A stretch of 64,000 nucleotides of DNA from Pseudochrobactrum saccharolyticum (GTDB lineage Bacteria > Pseudomonadota > Alphaproteobacteria > Rhizobiales > Rhizobiaceae): NCBI RefSeq assembly GCF_008801715.1, contig NZ_VZPG01000005.1, positions 186,001 to 250,000 on the forward strand. Direction: 5' to 3'. Positions 26,941 to 35,412 of the stretch are shown here, piece by piece (position 1 is the stretch's first letter; each line of letters begins with the position of its first letter). A model generated the notes under the pieces. The model saw only the letters and a program-made list of their open reading frames with translations. It had not been told where the DNA came from and did not search any database. The translations under genes were made by a program, and so were the position numbers.

Positions 26941-27933
26941 TTAGTAAGGGCACTTATTGTCTGTGGTGTAGTCATGCACCTTGATTTTACCGGAGATGAT
27001 GTCGGCTTTTGCAGCTTCAACCGCAGCCTTCATTTCAGGTGTAATCAGCTTGGCGTTGTTTTCGTCCATCGCATAACTCACACCATCATCTTTCAGACCC
27101 ATCTGAACGATACCGGCTGTGAATTTATCAGCGGCAACATCTTCAAAAGCCTTATAAACGGCAGTATCAACGCCCTTAACCATCGAGGTCAGAACATGAC
27201 CCGGATGCAGACCGTTCTGGTTGGAGTCAACGCCAATGCCGAGCTTGCCCGCATCAGCCGCAGCCTGCAACACGCCGATACCGGTGCCACCGGCAGCATG
27301 ATAAATCACGTCAGACCCCTGATCGATCTGAGCCTTGGTGATTTCGCTGCCTTTAGCCGGATCATTCCACGCGGCAGGTGTATCGCCGGTCCAGTTATTC
27401 AGAACTTTTGTGCCTTCTTTACCGGCTTTTGCACCACCGGCATAACCGCAATAGAAACGACGGATCAGCGGCACATCCATACCACCGACAAAGCTTACAG
27501 TGCCGGTTTTAGAAGCCATCGCTGCCAGCATACCAACCAGATAGCCGCCTTCTTCTTCTTTAAACACAACGGAGCGCACATTCGGCGCTTCCACAACAGC
27601 ATCAATGATTACGAATTTCGTATCCGGAAATTCCTTTGCAACTTTCTCAATTGCGGAAACAGCTGAGAAACCGGCAATCACAACCGGCGAGTTGCCATCC
27701 TGTGCAAATTTACGCAGAGCCTGTTCACGCTGCGCATCGTTCTGAATTTCAAATTCACGATAATTAGTACCGTGATCTGCTTTATATTTGGCAGCGCCAT
27801 TATAAGCGGCTTCATTGAAAGACTTGTCAAATTTTCCGCCAAAGTCATAAACAACAGCCGGCTTCAGTTCTGCCGAATAAGCTGCTGAAACACTCAGGGT
27901 CGCGGCCAACAGGCCCATAACGATACGCTTCAT
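26941..27933 (-). CDS. BMP-family nucleoside-binding lipoprotein-like periplasmic protein
   Basis: Substrate-binding protein of the Bmp/PnrA family, 330 aa, periplasmic. The Sec signal peptide (about residues 1-20, ending SAAYSA) has no lipobox Cys, so it is probably soluble, unlike PnrA. The VYDFGGKFDKSFNEAAYNGA segment and the GGMDVPLIRRFYCGYAGGAK segment are family signatures. I set the start at ATG 27933, with GGAGG 9 nt upstream. It should feed the ABC importer encoded leftward of slyX. Confidence 0.9.
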   Translation of the reverse strand: MKRIVMGLLAATLSVSAAYSAELKPAVVYDFGGKFDKSFNEAAYNGAAKYKADHGTNYREFEIQNDAQREQALRKFAQDGNSPVVIAGFSAVSAIEKVAKEFPDTKFVIIDAVVEAPNVRSVVFKEEEGGYLVGMLAAMASKTGTVSFVGGMDVPLIRRFYCGYAGGAKAGKEGTKVLNNWTGDTPAAWNDPAKGSEITKAQIDQGSDVIYHAAGGTGIGVLQAAADAGKLGIGVDSNQNGLHPGHVLTSMVKGVDTAVYKAFEDVAADKFTAGIVQMGLKDDGVSYAMDENNAKLITPEMKAAVEAAKADIISGKIKVHDYTTDNKCPY

Positions 27934-28120
27934 TACCACTCACCTCCGATAGCGCAGTAATTCTGCGCGAGAAAATATCCACCCGTGTTCGGTAAATTAT
28001 TCTGTTTTTTACCGCCCGCTCAGATTTTAATAATCGGCAATCTGGCACGGTCCGGAACTTTTTTCATCTTAAATTTATGCGCTTACACATATTTCATTGC
28101 CGGAACACACCGCGCCGCCC

Positions 28121-28768
28121 TTAAATCACGCAGGAAACGCCTGTCCCGCGCAAGCCGCAATAACCCTGAGGGTTTTTCGCCAGATATTGCTGATGATAGC
28201 CTTCGGCATAATAAAAATCAGAAGCAGGCAGAATTTCCGTCGTAATTGCGCCAAGACCACGGGCGGTCAGTGCCTGTTGGTAAGCTGCTTTACTCGCTTC
28301 AGCAGTCTTCAGATCTTCATCCGAATAAACATAAATCCCTGAGCGATATGTTGTGCCTATATCATTGCCCTGCCGCATACCCTGCGTCGGGTCATGTTCT
28401 TCCCAGAAAATCTGCAAAAGCTGCGCCAGCGTCACCTCGGCCGGATCATAGACCACCTGCACCACTTCATTATGTCCTGTCAGGCCCGTACAGGTTTCCT
28501 CATAGGTCGGGTTCGGCGTCAGACCGCCGCTATAACCGGCAGCGGTGACATAAACACCGGGCACCTGCCAGAACAAACGCTCCACGCCCCAGAAACAGCC
28601 CATACCGAACAGAATTTTCTTCATATTATGCGGCCATGGCCCGTGCAGAGGAAGTCCGGAAACAAAATGGTCTTCGGAAGTCGCAATCGCCTCAGTACGA
28701 CCGGCAAGCGCCTCGTTACTGGTCGGCATACGCAACTTGTGTTCGGGATATTGTCTGAACATCATCAT
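28121..28768 (-). CDS. msrA: peptide methionine-S-sulfoxide reductase
   Basis: Reduces methionine S-sulfoxide in proteins, 215 aa. The catalytic motif [12 protein letters not shown] lies near residue 54, with [33 protein letters not shown] and the resolving Cys in [12 protein letters not shown] near the C-terminus. No export signal is seen, so it is cytosolic. Three consecutive ATGs at 28768-28760 follow an AGGGA site; the first was taken. The N-terminal extension of about 50 residues before the core is usual for the long MsrA form. Confidence 0.94.
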   Translation of the reverse strand: MMMFRQYPEHKLRMPTSNEALAGRTEAIATSEDHFVSGLPLHGPWPHNMKKILFGMGCFWGVERLFWQVPGVYVTAAGYSGGLTPNPTYEETCTGLTGHNEVVQVVYDPAEVTLAQLLQIFWEEHDPTQGMRQGNDIGTTYRSGIYVYSDEDLKTAEASKAAYQQALTARGLGAITTEILPASDFYYAEGYHQQYLAKNPQGYCGLRGTGVSCVI

Positions 28769-28875
28769 AGTCCCTGTCTGATGCATTTCCGGTTTAAACA
28801 GCAATAACGGAAATGCTGCATACTTGTTAGTTTTAACGGCAGGCAGCCGGAACAGGCTTACACATATCTGTACTC

Positions 28876-29184
28876 TTAACGTGCATAAGATTTACGCCCA
28901 ATCGTTCCGACAGCAAAACACACTATACTCAGCACTAAAAATAAGAACCATCCGGGCATATTCAACACCGGAACCATCCAGTTGTCCCAAAAGCCGTTCC
29001 AGAAGACCTGCCGTATAAAACCGGCAAAAGCAGCCAAATATTCAGGCAGATAGTCCTGCAAACTCTGCAGAAATGGCGTCACAACCAAACGAAGCTGCGC
29101 AATTGATCGCGCAATATCAAAAACAGCAAATAACAAGCTGACACCCAACGACCAGAGCGCCAGAAAATTAAAAAATACACGCAT
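28876..29184 (-). CDS. small membrane protein, 102 aa, unknown function
   Basis: Two hydrophobic spans are clear: residues about 5-25 and about 75-95. They are joined by an amphipathic segment rich in aromatic residues ([11 protein letters not shown]). The C-terminus is basic (GRKSYAR). I do not recognise a named family. Codon usage is like the neighbouring core genes. An 11-bp inverted repeat (29205-29240) lies just upstream of the start. Confidence 0.65.
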   Translation of the reverse strand: MRVFFNFLALWSLGVSLLFAVFDIARSIAQLRLVVTPFLQSLQDYLPEYLAAFAGFIRQVFWNGFWDNWMVPVLNMPGWFLFLVLSIVCFAVGTIGRKSYAR

Positions 29185-29701
29185 AATAACCCATATCCGT
29201 CTTCTGAAATTCAGAACTCAAAAAACAACTCTGAATTTCATTCTATCACAAGGAGCTTTCCTGACAGACAGGCTATTAAATTTTTCTAATATAAAATTAT
29301 AATTCACGGAAAAGTCTGTAACTTCCCTCCGCCGTTGAACAAAAACATTTGTCCTTTCGGACATAAGATTCGACCAGTTTCGTCACGAATTTCAGCAAGA
29401 TCAGTCAAAAATGGGTCAAATCATACTCTGGCGGCGCGAAAATCGACGATATTTTCCACAGAACCTCAAAAATATTAAAATCAATAAATTCAATAAGTTA
29501 AATAAATAAAGCATCCGATTTTTCATATAATTTCACTGTTTTCTGCCTGTAAAATCAAATGAATTCAGTGAAACACGAAATAATGGTTGAACATCCGTCT
29601 TTTATAGCTATATTCCGCGCCGAAACGGTCGTTTAACAGCTGACCACTGTTTGAAGATACGCCGTTGTGATTGATATCACTTATAAATATCAGTCTTGAG
29701 T
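29185..29701. other. intergenic region upstream of tRNA-Ser
   Basis: A 517-bp A/T-rich stretch without a convincing gene. TGAAATTCAGA at 29205-29215 pairs perfectly with TCTGAATTTCA at 29230-29240, directly upstream of the 102-aa membrane protein. A short hairpin TGTCC/GGACA lies near 29353-29364. The tRNA-Ser promoter should be at its right end. Confidence 0.5.
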
Positions 29702-29791
29702 GGAGAGGTGGCCGAGTGGTTGAAGGCGCACGCCTGGAAAGTGTGTATACGGGGAACCGTATCGCGGGTTCGAATCCCGCTCTCTCCGCCA
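29702..29791 (+). tRNA. tRNA-Ser (anticodon GGA)
   Basis: Acceptor stem GGAGAGG/TCTCTCC (last pair G-T), long variable arm and encoded CCA fit tRNA-Ser. The anticodon loop CTGGAAA gives GGA at 29736-29738. The last 20 nt are repeated at 47693-47712, so this gene is the integration site of the island, and integration has left the tRNA intact. Confidence 0.97.
29772..29791 (+). repeat. attL core: 20-bp direct repeat in the tRNA-Ser 3' end
   Basis: The last 20 nt of tRNA-Ser, from GAATCCCG to the CCA end, recur exactly at 47693-47712 in the same orientation. The integrase gene begins 80 nt further on. Confidence 0.93.
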
Positions 29792-29842
29792 TTTTGCTAA
29801 TATAAGCCATTGAAATCATTGATTTTCCTCATGTTCCATAAT

Positions 29843-29873
29843 ATTATGGTACAAAAGGTGGTACAAAATCATT
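29843..29873 (+). repeat. left arm-type repeat (TGGTACAAAA twice)
   Basis: ATTATGGTACAAAA, two bases, TGGTACAAAAT and CATT form a unit with two TGGTACAAAA copies 12 nt apart. A nearly identical unit in the same orientation lies at 47601-47632, near the other end. The position next to the att core suggests arm-type recombinase or excisionase sites. The unit runs into the predicted TTG start of the integrase. Confidence 0.7.
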
Positions 29874-31230
29874 GAAAAAATACTCCCCTGACATCCCGCA
29901 TTTGTACGTCCGACGAAAGACTTTCGTCTTTCGTCTTGTCATACCTGTACATCTGCGCAGCCTTGCAGGGAAATCAGAATTCAAAGCTTCACTGAAAACC
30001 AAAGACCTTTCAGTTGCCATGAAGCAATATGGCGAAGTCGAACCATATTATCAAAGCCTTATGGAAAAACTTCGCAATGGTGAAGACCTGACCAACTATT
30101 CAGAGCTAAGCTACGAAGAACTTATGCGTATAGCACAAGTCACCGGACGAATTTACAAACCGCTTGATCAGCTTATACAAAATCCAGCACAATTAATACA
30201 GACCCACAGCGAATGGACAAAAGCAGGCAAACCGAAAGGGCGCGAATTTTCAAGCTACTTTGGCACAGCCGAAGCTACCATGAAGCTGTCCAACCTAGTC
30301 GCATTCTACGAAGATGATCAGGTGCATGTGCTGAGTTCTTTAAATGACAGAGAAAGATCGAAAAAACTAACCCCATTGAAGAATGCCGTTACGCAGTTAA
30401 TGTCCTTCTTAGAAAAAGATATCGATCTGCCCTCCTTAGATCGTCAACAGGCACGAAATTTCCACAGACACTTAAAGAACAAGATTGCAACGCAAGAAAT
30501 TAAAGCAAACACCGCTAGTAAGTATATTACACACTTACGCGTCCTTATCAAAACCTACAAAAACGCACATGATGACGAAACAGAAACTGTCTTTGATGGA
30601 CTAAACTTCAAAGCACAAGAGAATGCGCGACCTCCGTTTACAATCGACTTCTTAAACGAACGCTGGTTCAAAAAGGATGCATTCACACAATTAAACCCGT
30701 GTGCAAAGGCACTTCTTTTTGCTGTGATAGACACGGGTTGTTCATTTAAAGAACTCTGTGGCCTCGATCCAGAAAAAGATATCCGCCTCAACGTCGCTAT
30801 TCCACACATTATCATTCAGGGAAATGAACATCGGCAGTTAAAGACTACACATCGCAAACGTACTATCCCGCTTACAGGGTATTCCTTGCAGGCCTTTAAG
30901 ACTTTCCCAATGGGTTTCACACAGTACGCGACAGACAATGGCCCATCAAATGCATCAGGCCTGATAAATAAGTATATGCAGAACAATGGGCTTTTAGAAA
31001 CCGATAAACACTCCGTCTACAGTCTACGCCACACGTTTAAAGACCGCTTGAGAAAGCACGGCATCCCTGAAGAACTACAGCACGACTTAATGGGACATAA
31101 AGATCAAGGAATGGGTTCCCATTACGGAAATGGTTATCCGCTAGAAGAAACCGTGACATATTTACAACGAATGAGTGCCGATTGGAAATATCTCTCTTTG
31201 AATGATAAAGAAAATCGACTTCCTAGATAA
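29872..31230 (+). CDS. tyrosine recombinase (island integrase)
   Basis: Site-specific recombinase of 452 aa, next to the tRNA attachment site. The N-terminal HLYVRRKTFVFRLVIP segment is the phage-integrase start type also found in P4-like enzymes. In the catalytic domain, SLRHTFKDRL carries the His-Arg pair, LMGHKDQG the later His, and the Tyr of HYGNGYPLEE is the likely nucleophile. The usual first catalytic Arg (TGxR) is replaced: the sequence reads DTGCSFKEL, with Ser. A TTG at 29872 is the predicted start; the frame is open only from 29842. Activity is therefore uncertain. Confidence 0.88.
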   Translation: MKKYSPDIPHLYVRRKTFVFRLVIPVHLRSLAGKSEFKASLKTKDLSVAMKQYGEVEPYYQSLMEKLRNGEDLTNYSELSYEELMRIAQVTGRIYKPLDQLIQNPAQLIQTHSEWTKAGKPKGREFSSYFGTAEATMKLSNLVAFYEDDQVHVLSSLNDRERSKKLTPLKNAVTQLMSFLEKDIDLPSLDRQQARNFHRHLKNKIATQEIKANTASKYITHLRVLIKTYKNAHDDETETVFDGLNFKAQENARPPFTIDFLNERWFKKDAFTQLNPCAKALLFAVIDTGCSFKELCGLDPEKDIRLNVAIPHIIIQGNEHRQLKTTHRKRTIPLTGYSLQAFKTFPMGFTQYATDNGPSNASGLINKYMQNNGLLETDKHSVYSLRHTFKDRLRKHGIPEELQHDLMGHKDQGMGSHYGNGYPLEETVTYLQRMSADWKYLSLNDKENRLPR

Positions 31231-31327
31231 ATACTTTTGTTAGCAGGCTCTGCAGGTCATTCACCCTCATCGCACAACCATTCGTGATGAAGACCAACAT
31301 CAGGACTGCATAACAGAAGGGACATCG

Positions 31328-31345
31328 ATGCATTGATCAATGCAT
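31328..31345. promoter_or_regulatory. 18-bp perfect palindrome over the start of a small ORF
   Basis: ATGCATTGATCAATGCAT is a perfect palindrome. Its right end contains the start codon of the 55-aa ORF (31340) and abuts one GATAAATAC copy. It could be a repressor operator or part of a replication origin. Confidence 0.5.
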
Positions 31346-31507
31346 GATAAATACAAACACATTGACCTTGATAACTATAAAGCATGCCTGCAAGAAGTCG
31401 GGGATATGCTCAGAAAAAATAATGATCATAACGGTTTTCGAAAAATCACTGCTGAATGGAACGCAGTCAAAGCCTATGAAAACTCGATGATTGCACCATG
31501 GGATTAA
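31340..31507 (+). CDS. possible small protein, 55 aa
   Basis: The frame runs from ATG 31340 to TAA 31507 and gives a charged, helical-looking product (MHDKYKHIDLDNYKACLQEV at the start, AYENSMIAPWD at the end), with protein-like composition. There is no good ribosome site at the right distance; AGAAGGGA lies 18 nt upstream. The start codon is inside an 18-bp palindrome. I recognise no family. It may be a small regulator next to the HUH Rep-like gene, or the remnant of one. Confidence 0.35.
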   Translation: MHDKYKHIDLDNYKACLQEVGDMLRKNNDHNGFRKITAEWNAVKAYENSMIAPWD

Positions 31508-31968
31508 TACGCTTCCCGTAATTCATGCGTATTCGTTGCCTGATAATACCTTCCGAAGGCAACACACAGCAAACCACTCTCACCGATAAATACCAGACAG
31601 AGGAACTTTGTCTCTGCAGCATGATCACATGTGATTTCTGGTCGGTGCAGCACGATAAATACAACGTAGATGTTCGGCAGAAGTACTTGATTTCTTCCTG
31701 TATACTTGCCTCGTCACACAATAAAGTTCTCTTTGTCGTTCATAACAGAACAGAAAAGCAAGAGACTAATATCATCATAGCCCAATGCGTCCTGATAAAT
31801 CAGAGTCACATCATTCATTACTTCTGCAAATAATTCAGATCAATGTATGAGCGGCACAAGCTATTTCCAATAGCAAGTATCGAAGGCAAAAATGCATCGA
31901 GAACGTGGAAACAGATTTCATTTTCATTCAACAGTTCAAGGATTTCCTTGCACTGATGGTAAACTATT
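31508..31968. other. island intergenic region before the HUH Rep-like gene
   Basis: This 461-bp stretch contains two of the GATAAATAC 9-mers. Overlapping frames of about 84 and 102 codons on opposite strands are unconvincing: composition is poor and ribosome sites are absent. It is a candidate origin or control region for the following gene. Confidence 0.4.
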
Positions 31969-32673
31969 ATGAGAAACAATATGAGAAAAGAATTTTTACA
32001 TGAAGAATTAGTAACGCACATTCCGAACTTGATGAATGCATACGGACGATTTCAGTACCATTCAGAACCAGACAAAATATGGTCACTGGGGAATGAAATT
32101 GATCACCAAAAACACGTTTACGAACTCACCGCATACTTTAACAACACTGATAGAAGAACGACTGAATTACAGTTCGGTCTGGATAAGATGTGCTGTGACT
32201 TTCACAGCCATTTAAGTCGCTCACTACTGGGAAACAACTGGACTATTACTAAGAACCTTCATAAGCAGCCAATGCTGGTATGTTTCTTTGACCACGAAGG
32301 TACAAGACAACGTCAAACCCTAGCACGCAGCGTATACCCACATATTCATGGCCTGTTGCTCATTCATGATACCACCTTCGAAAAGTTCATAGATATTACA
32401 GAAAAACGACCCAACGAACGAAGGTACTTACTGCAAAAGCCATGGGCTTTCAAAGAAGTGTCATTCAAACCGACGTTCAACGGCGTCGAAGGAATGAAGG
32501 AGTTTGTAAGTTACGCGTTGAAGTTTGACAAAACCAGTGCGAAATCTGGCAACAACCTGTTCCCATGGGATATCTATCCAAAATCCAACAAGAAATGGAA
32601 CTCCGCTCTGAACGAAATTCCAGAGGACGAACTGAGATATTATAGCAGTGCACTGAAGCGATACCGGAATTAA
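31969..32673 (+). CDS. HUH-endonuclease (Rep-like) protein, 234 aa
   Basis: The sequence has the two hallmarks of a rolling-circle initiator. One is an HUH metal-binding motif in YPHIHGLLLIHD, preceded by a hydrophobic strand (MLVCFF). The other is a single YxxK-type motif further on in FVSYALKFDK, with the candidate nicking Tyr. The N-terminal half (GRFQYHSEPDKIWSLGNEID) is conserved-looking but I cannot assign it. Length fits small Rep proteins. It lies beside iteron-like 9-mers and a palindrome, so it could start replication of the excised island or of a former plasmid. The assignment rests on motifs only. Confidence 0.55.
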   Translation: MRNNMRKEFLHEELVTHIPNLMNAYGRFQYHSEPDKIWSLGNEIDHQKHVYELTAYFNNTDRRTTELQFGLDKMCCDFHSHLSRSLLGNNWTITKNLHKQPMLVCFFDHEGTRQRQTLARSVYPHIHGLLLIHDTTFEKFIDITEKRPNERRYLLQKPWAFKEVSFKPTFNGVEGMKEFVSYALKFDKTSAKSGNNLFPWDIYPKSNKKWNSALNEIPEDELRYYSSALKRYRN

Positions 32674-32775
32674 TAATCAACAGACATCATCGCGCAACCA
32701 TAGCAACGAATAAATACTCAGTGGGATATAATTGCAAAATACAAGATTTCCGATATTTATGGGGCATTAACAAGG

Positions 32776-32821
32776 ACTCGGTGCAATTCCGAGTGGCTCT
32801 TCTGGCCGCCTATCCGCCAGA
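32776..32821 (+). promoter_or_regulatory. two adjacent hairpins upstream of the SulP transporter
   Basis: Hairpin 1 is ACTCGG/CCGAGT (32776-32794) and hairpin 2 is TCTGGC/GCCAGA (32801-32821). They lie 67 nt before the SulP start and could be a structured leader or the terminator of the preceding gene. No T-run follows hairpin 2. Confidence 0.4.
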
Positions 32822-32887
32822 CAACACTGCAACGGCATTCTTAAAAGCCAAATTTTCAGTTCGTTGCATCAGTGTGTAAAATTCCCA

Positions 32888-34375
32888 ATGCTAAGATTAA
32901 AAGAATACCGCAGTCAGTGGTTTTCAAACATTCGTGGCGATATCTTATCGGGTATCGTTGTTGCTCTCGCTCTTATTCCTGAAGCGATAGGGTTTTCTGT
33001 TATTGCAGGCGTGGACCCCAAAGTTGGTTTGTATGCTTCATTTGCAATTGCATGTGTGGCAGCTTTTACCGGTGGTCGCCCTGCAATGATTTCAGCGGCT
33101 ACAGCGGCCACAGCTGTCGTCATGGTATCACTCGTTAAAGAACATGGTCTGCAATATCTTTTCGCAGCCACAATCTTAATGGGTATTCTTCAGATACTTG
33201 CCGGAGCATTAAAGTTGGCGCGGGTAATGCGTTTTGTTTCCCGTTCCGTCATTACCGGCTTTGTAAATGCACTGGCCATTTTGATCTTTATGGCTCAGCT
33301 ACCGGAACTGATCGATGTTCCGACACAAACCTACTGGATGATTGCAGCCGGACTGGGGATAATCTATCTTTTCCCTTATCTGACCAAAGCAATCCCCTCG
33401 CCATTAATCGCAATTGTCGTACTGACGGTCATTGCATGGTCAACTGGTATGGAGTTACGGACAGTCGGTGATTTAGGGGAACTCCCTTCAGCATTTCCGA
33501 TTTTCGCGTTGCCACAAGTACCCCTCACCTTCGAAACTCTGCAGATCATATTCCCATATTCCGTAACACTGGCAGCTGTTGGCTTGCTTGAATCATTGCT
33601 GACAGCTCAAATTGTTGATGACATGACTGATACGCCCAGCAATAAAAATCAGGAATGCTACGGACAAGGAACAAGCAATATAGCTTCTGCACTTATCGGC
33701 GGAATGGGTGGCTGTGCCATGATTGGCCAGTCCGTGATCAATGTGTCGTCAGGCGGTCGCGGCAGACTCTCAACATTTGTAGCAGGCGCGTTTCTTCTTT
33801 TCCTGATTGTTGTGCTTAACGATCTTGTCAAAATCATTCCAATGGCAGCACTTGTTGCAGTAATGATTATGGTTTCAATCGGAACATTCTCTTGGCGCTC
33901 TGTGCTTGATCTGAGACGCAATCCACTGCCTTCTTCAGTCGTCATGCTTGCAACAGTGGTAACAGTCGTAACAACACATGATTTGGCAAAAGGCGTCATC
34001 GTCGGAGTGCTTTTATCAGGCATATTCTTCGCCGGAAAAGTGGCTAAACTTTTTACTGTTTCCAAACAAAACGACGAGAGCATAAACACACTCACCTATA
34101 GGGTTGAAGGGCAGATTTTCTTCGCTTCAGCTGAGAGCTTTATCCATTCTTTCGATTTCAGCAGCACACATGCCCATATTATGATTGATGTCAGCCGAGC
34201 GCATTTGTGGGACATAACTGCTGTTGGAGCTCTTGATAAAGTCGTTTTAAAGCTTCGATCTTCCGGAGCACAGGTCGAAGTACGCGGTTTTAACCGTGCA
34301 AGCGCAGATATGATCGACAAGTTTGCTCTGCACGACAAAGCAGAACGACAAGCCTCCAGTAATTCGCTTCATTAA
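32888..34375 (+). CDS. SulP family anion transporter with STAS domain
   Basis: Inner-membrane anion transporter of 495 aa. The SulP opening is clear ([37 protein letters not shown]) and about 10-12 membrane spans follow. The C-terminal about 100 residues form a STAS domain ([21 protein letters not shown]). Substrate could be sulfate, bicarbonate or another oxyanion. I start at ATG 32888; a TTG at 32864 would add eight atypical residues. It precedes the arsenic operon but has its own upstream region and is separated from arsR by 113 nt containing the arsR promoter, so joint function is uncertain. Confidence 0.87.
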   Translation: MLRLKEYRSQWFSNIRGDILSGIVVALALIPEAIGFSVIAGVDPKVGLYASFAIACVAAFTGGRPAMISAATAATAVVMVSLVKEHGLQYLFAATILMGILQILAGALKLARVMRFVSRSVITGFVNALAILIFMAQLPELIDVPTQTYWMIAAGLGIIYLFPYLTKAIPSPLIAIVVLTVIAWSTGMELRTVGDLGELPSAFPIFALPQVPLTFETLQIIFPYSVTLAAVGLLESLLTAQIVDDMTDTPSNKNQECYGQGTSNIASALIGGMGGCAMIGQSVINVSSGGRGRLSTFVAGAFLLFLIVVLNDLVKIIPMAALVAVMIMVSIGTFSWRSVLDLRRNPLPSSVVMLATVVTVVTTHDLAKGVIVGVLLSGIFFAGKVAKLFTVSKQNDESINTLTYRVEGQIFFASAESFIHSFDFSSTHAHIMIDVSRAHLWDITAVGALDKVVLKLRSSGAQVEVRGFNRASADMIDKFALHDKAERQASSNSLH

Positions 34376-34454
34376 AAACAATGCTGGCATAGTTGAAAAC
34401 TATGCCAGCATTCCCCCCTCAGGTTGCCCCCCATAATAATATTTATCATTTGTG

Positions 34455-34491
34455 TTGACATAGTCCATATATCCATTATTCTGGATATATG
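34455..34491 (+). promoter_or_regulatory. arsR promoter and operator, start codon in operator
   Basis: The -35 box TTGACA (34455-34460) and the -10 box TATTCT (34477-34482) are spaced by 16 nt. A perfect 10-bp inverted repeat, CATATATCCA at 34466-34475 and TGGATATATG at 34482-34491, overlaps the -10 box and ends on the arsR start codon (34489). Transcription should begin at or next to the ATG, so the mRNA is probably leaderless. The palindrome is the likely ArsR operator, giving As(III)-relieved repression. Confidence 0.75.
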
Positions 34492-34857
34492 GAAAATGAA
34501 ACAGCAATCACGGCACTCGCGGCCTTAGCACAGACCACACGACTGGAAACTTTCCGGCTATTGGTCAAACACGAACCGAACGGTTTACCGGCAGGCGAAC
34601 TGGCACGTGTATTGGATGTACCCCAGAATACAATGTCAGCCCATCTTGCCACATTATCACGAGCAGGATTGATCAAAGGAGAACGTCAGAGCCGGTCGAT
34701 CATTTACCGTGCTGATCTTGATGTATTTCGGGAACTGACGCTTTTCATGATCAAGGATTGTTGTGGAGGCAATGCCGCGCTTTGCAAGCCTCTAATTGTA
34801 AACCTTGCGCAATGCACTGATGACAAAACAAAAAATCCAGAAACAATGATCAATTAA
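34489..34857 (+). CDS. arsR: ArsR-type metalloregulator
   Basis: Winged-helix repressor of 122 aa controlling the arsenic operon. The HTH segment reads LPAGELARVLDVPQNTMSAHLATLSRAGLI, and the wing YRAD follows. The metal-binding cysteines are near the C-terminus, in KDCCGGNAALCKPL. This arrangement differs from the E. coli ArsR site in the DNA-recognition helix and matches C-terminal-site ArsR proteins. No ribosome site precedes the ATG, which coincides with the predicted transcription start. It heads arsR-arsC-acr3-arsC-arsH-MFS. Confidence 0.9.
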   Translation: MENETAITALAALAQTTRLETFRLLVKHEPNGLPAGELARVLDVPQNTMSAHLATLSRAGLIKGERQSRSIIYRADLDVFRELTLFMIKDCCGGNAALCKPLIVNLAQCTDDKTKNPETMIN

Positions 34858-34887
34858 CTTTAGCTATCAACTAGACGGACACATGTG

Positions 34888-35412
34888 ATGACTGACAAGG
34901 TCTATAACGTGCTCTTTTTGTGCACGGGCAATTCCGCTCGTTCAATTTTAGGCGAAGCCATACTTAACATGGACGGAGAAGGTCGGTTTCGTGCCTTTTC
35001 TGCTGGTAGCAAACCCAAAGGCGAAGTTCATCCACTCGCGATAAAAGAACTTCAGGCTATGGGTCTTCCCACTAATCATCTCACATCAAAAAGCTGGGAT
35101 GTATTTGCCGGTTCAGATGCGCCGAAAATGGATTTCATTTTTACCGTGTGTGATAGTGCTGCAGGAGAGTCTTGTCCTGTATGGATCGGCCATCCAATGA
35201 CTGCGCACTGGGGCATTGAAGACCCAGCGGCAGTTGAAGGCAGCGAAACCGAAAAGCAACGTGCTTTTGCTCTTGCAGCGCGTTTTATGAAGAACCGAAT
35301 ATCAGCGTTCCTCAATCTTCCACTAGGTTCAATTGATCGCATGTCAATACAAAACCAGCTGAACCAAATTGGTTTGATGGAAGGTAATATTGGCACACCA
35401 AGGAAGCTATAA
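34888..35412 (+). CDS. arsC: arsenate reductase, low-molecular-weight phosphatase type
   Basis: Reduces arsenate to arsenite using an LMW-PTP fold, 174 aa. The P-loop VLFLCTGNSARSILGE holds the CX5R nucleophile, and CDSAAGESCPVW supplies the two further cysteines of the thioredoxin-linked relay. A GTG three nt upstream is an alternative start. Its TAA overlaps the ATG of acr3 (TAATG), so the two are translationally coupled. Confidence 0.88.
   Translation: MTDKVYNVLFLCTGNSARSILGEAILNMDGEGRFRAFSAGSKPKGEVHPLAIKELQAMGLPTNHLTSKSWDVFAGSDAPKMDFIFTVCDSAAGESCPVWIGHPMTAHWGIEDPAAVEGSETEKQRAFALAARFMKNRISAFLNLPLGSIDRMSIQNQLNQIGLMEGNIGTPRKL

Larger units (their letters stand above)
31226..31662 (+). repeat. 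four identical GATAAATAC 9-mers (iteron-like)
   Basis: Exact copies start at 31226, 31346, 31585 and 31654, all in the same orientation, with a fifth near-copy AATAAATAC at 32709. They lie between the integrase stop and the HUH Rep-like gene. Spacing is irregular (120, 239 and 69 nt), unlike regular plasmid iterons. Confidence 0.5.

Noticed and set aside
31226-31662. Regular plasmid iteron array
   Set aside because: Spacing between the four 9-mers is irregular (120, 239, 69 nt), so they are reported only as iteron-like.
31467-31833. Overlapping frames of 84 and 102 codons on opposite strands before the HUH gene
   Set aside because: Both have unlikely composition and no ribosome site. The stretch is better explained as an origin or control region.
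32761-32830. Possible cobalamin riboswitch before the SulP gene, suggested by GGTGCAATTCCGAG
   Set aside because: Only one hairpin loop resembles the cobalamin leader. The B12 box and the conserved GCAACTG core are missing, and the downstream gene is not cobalamin-related.
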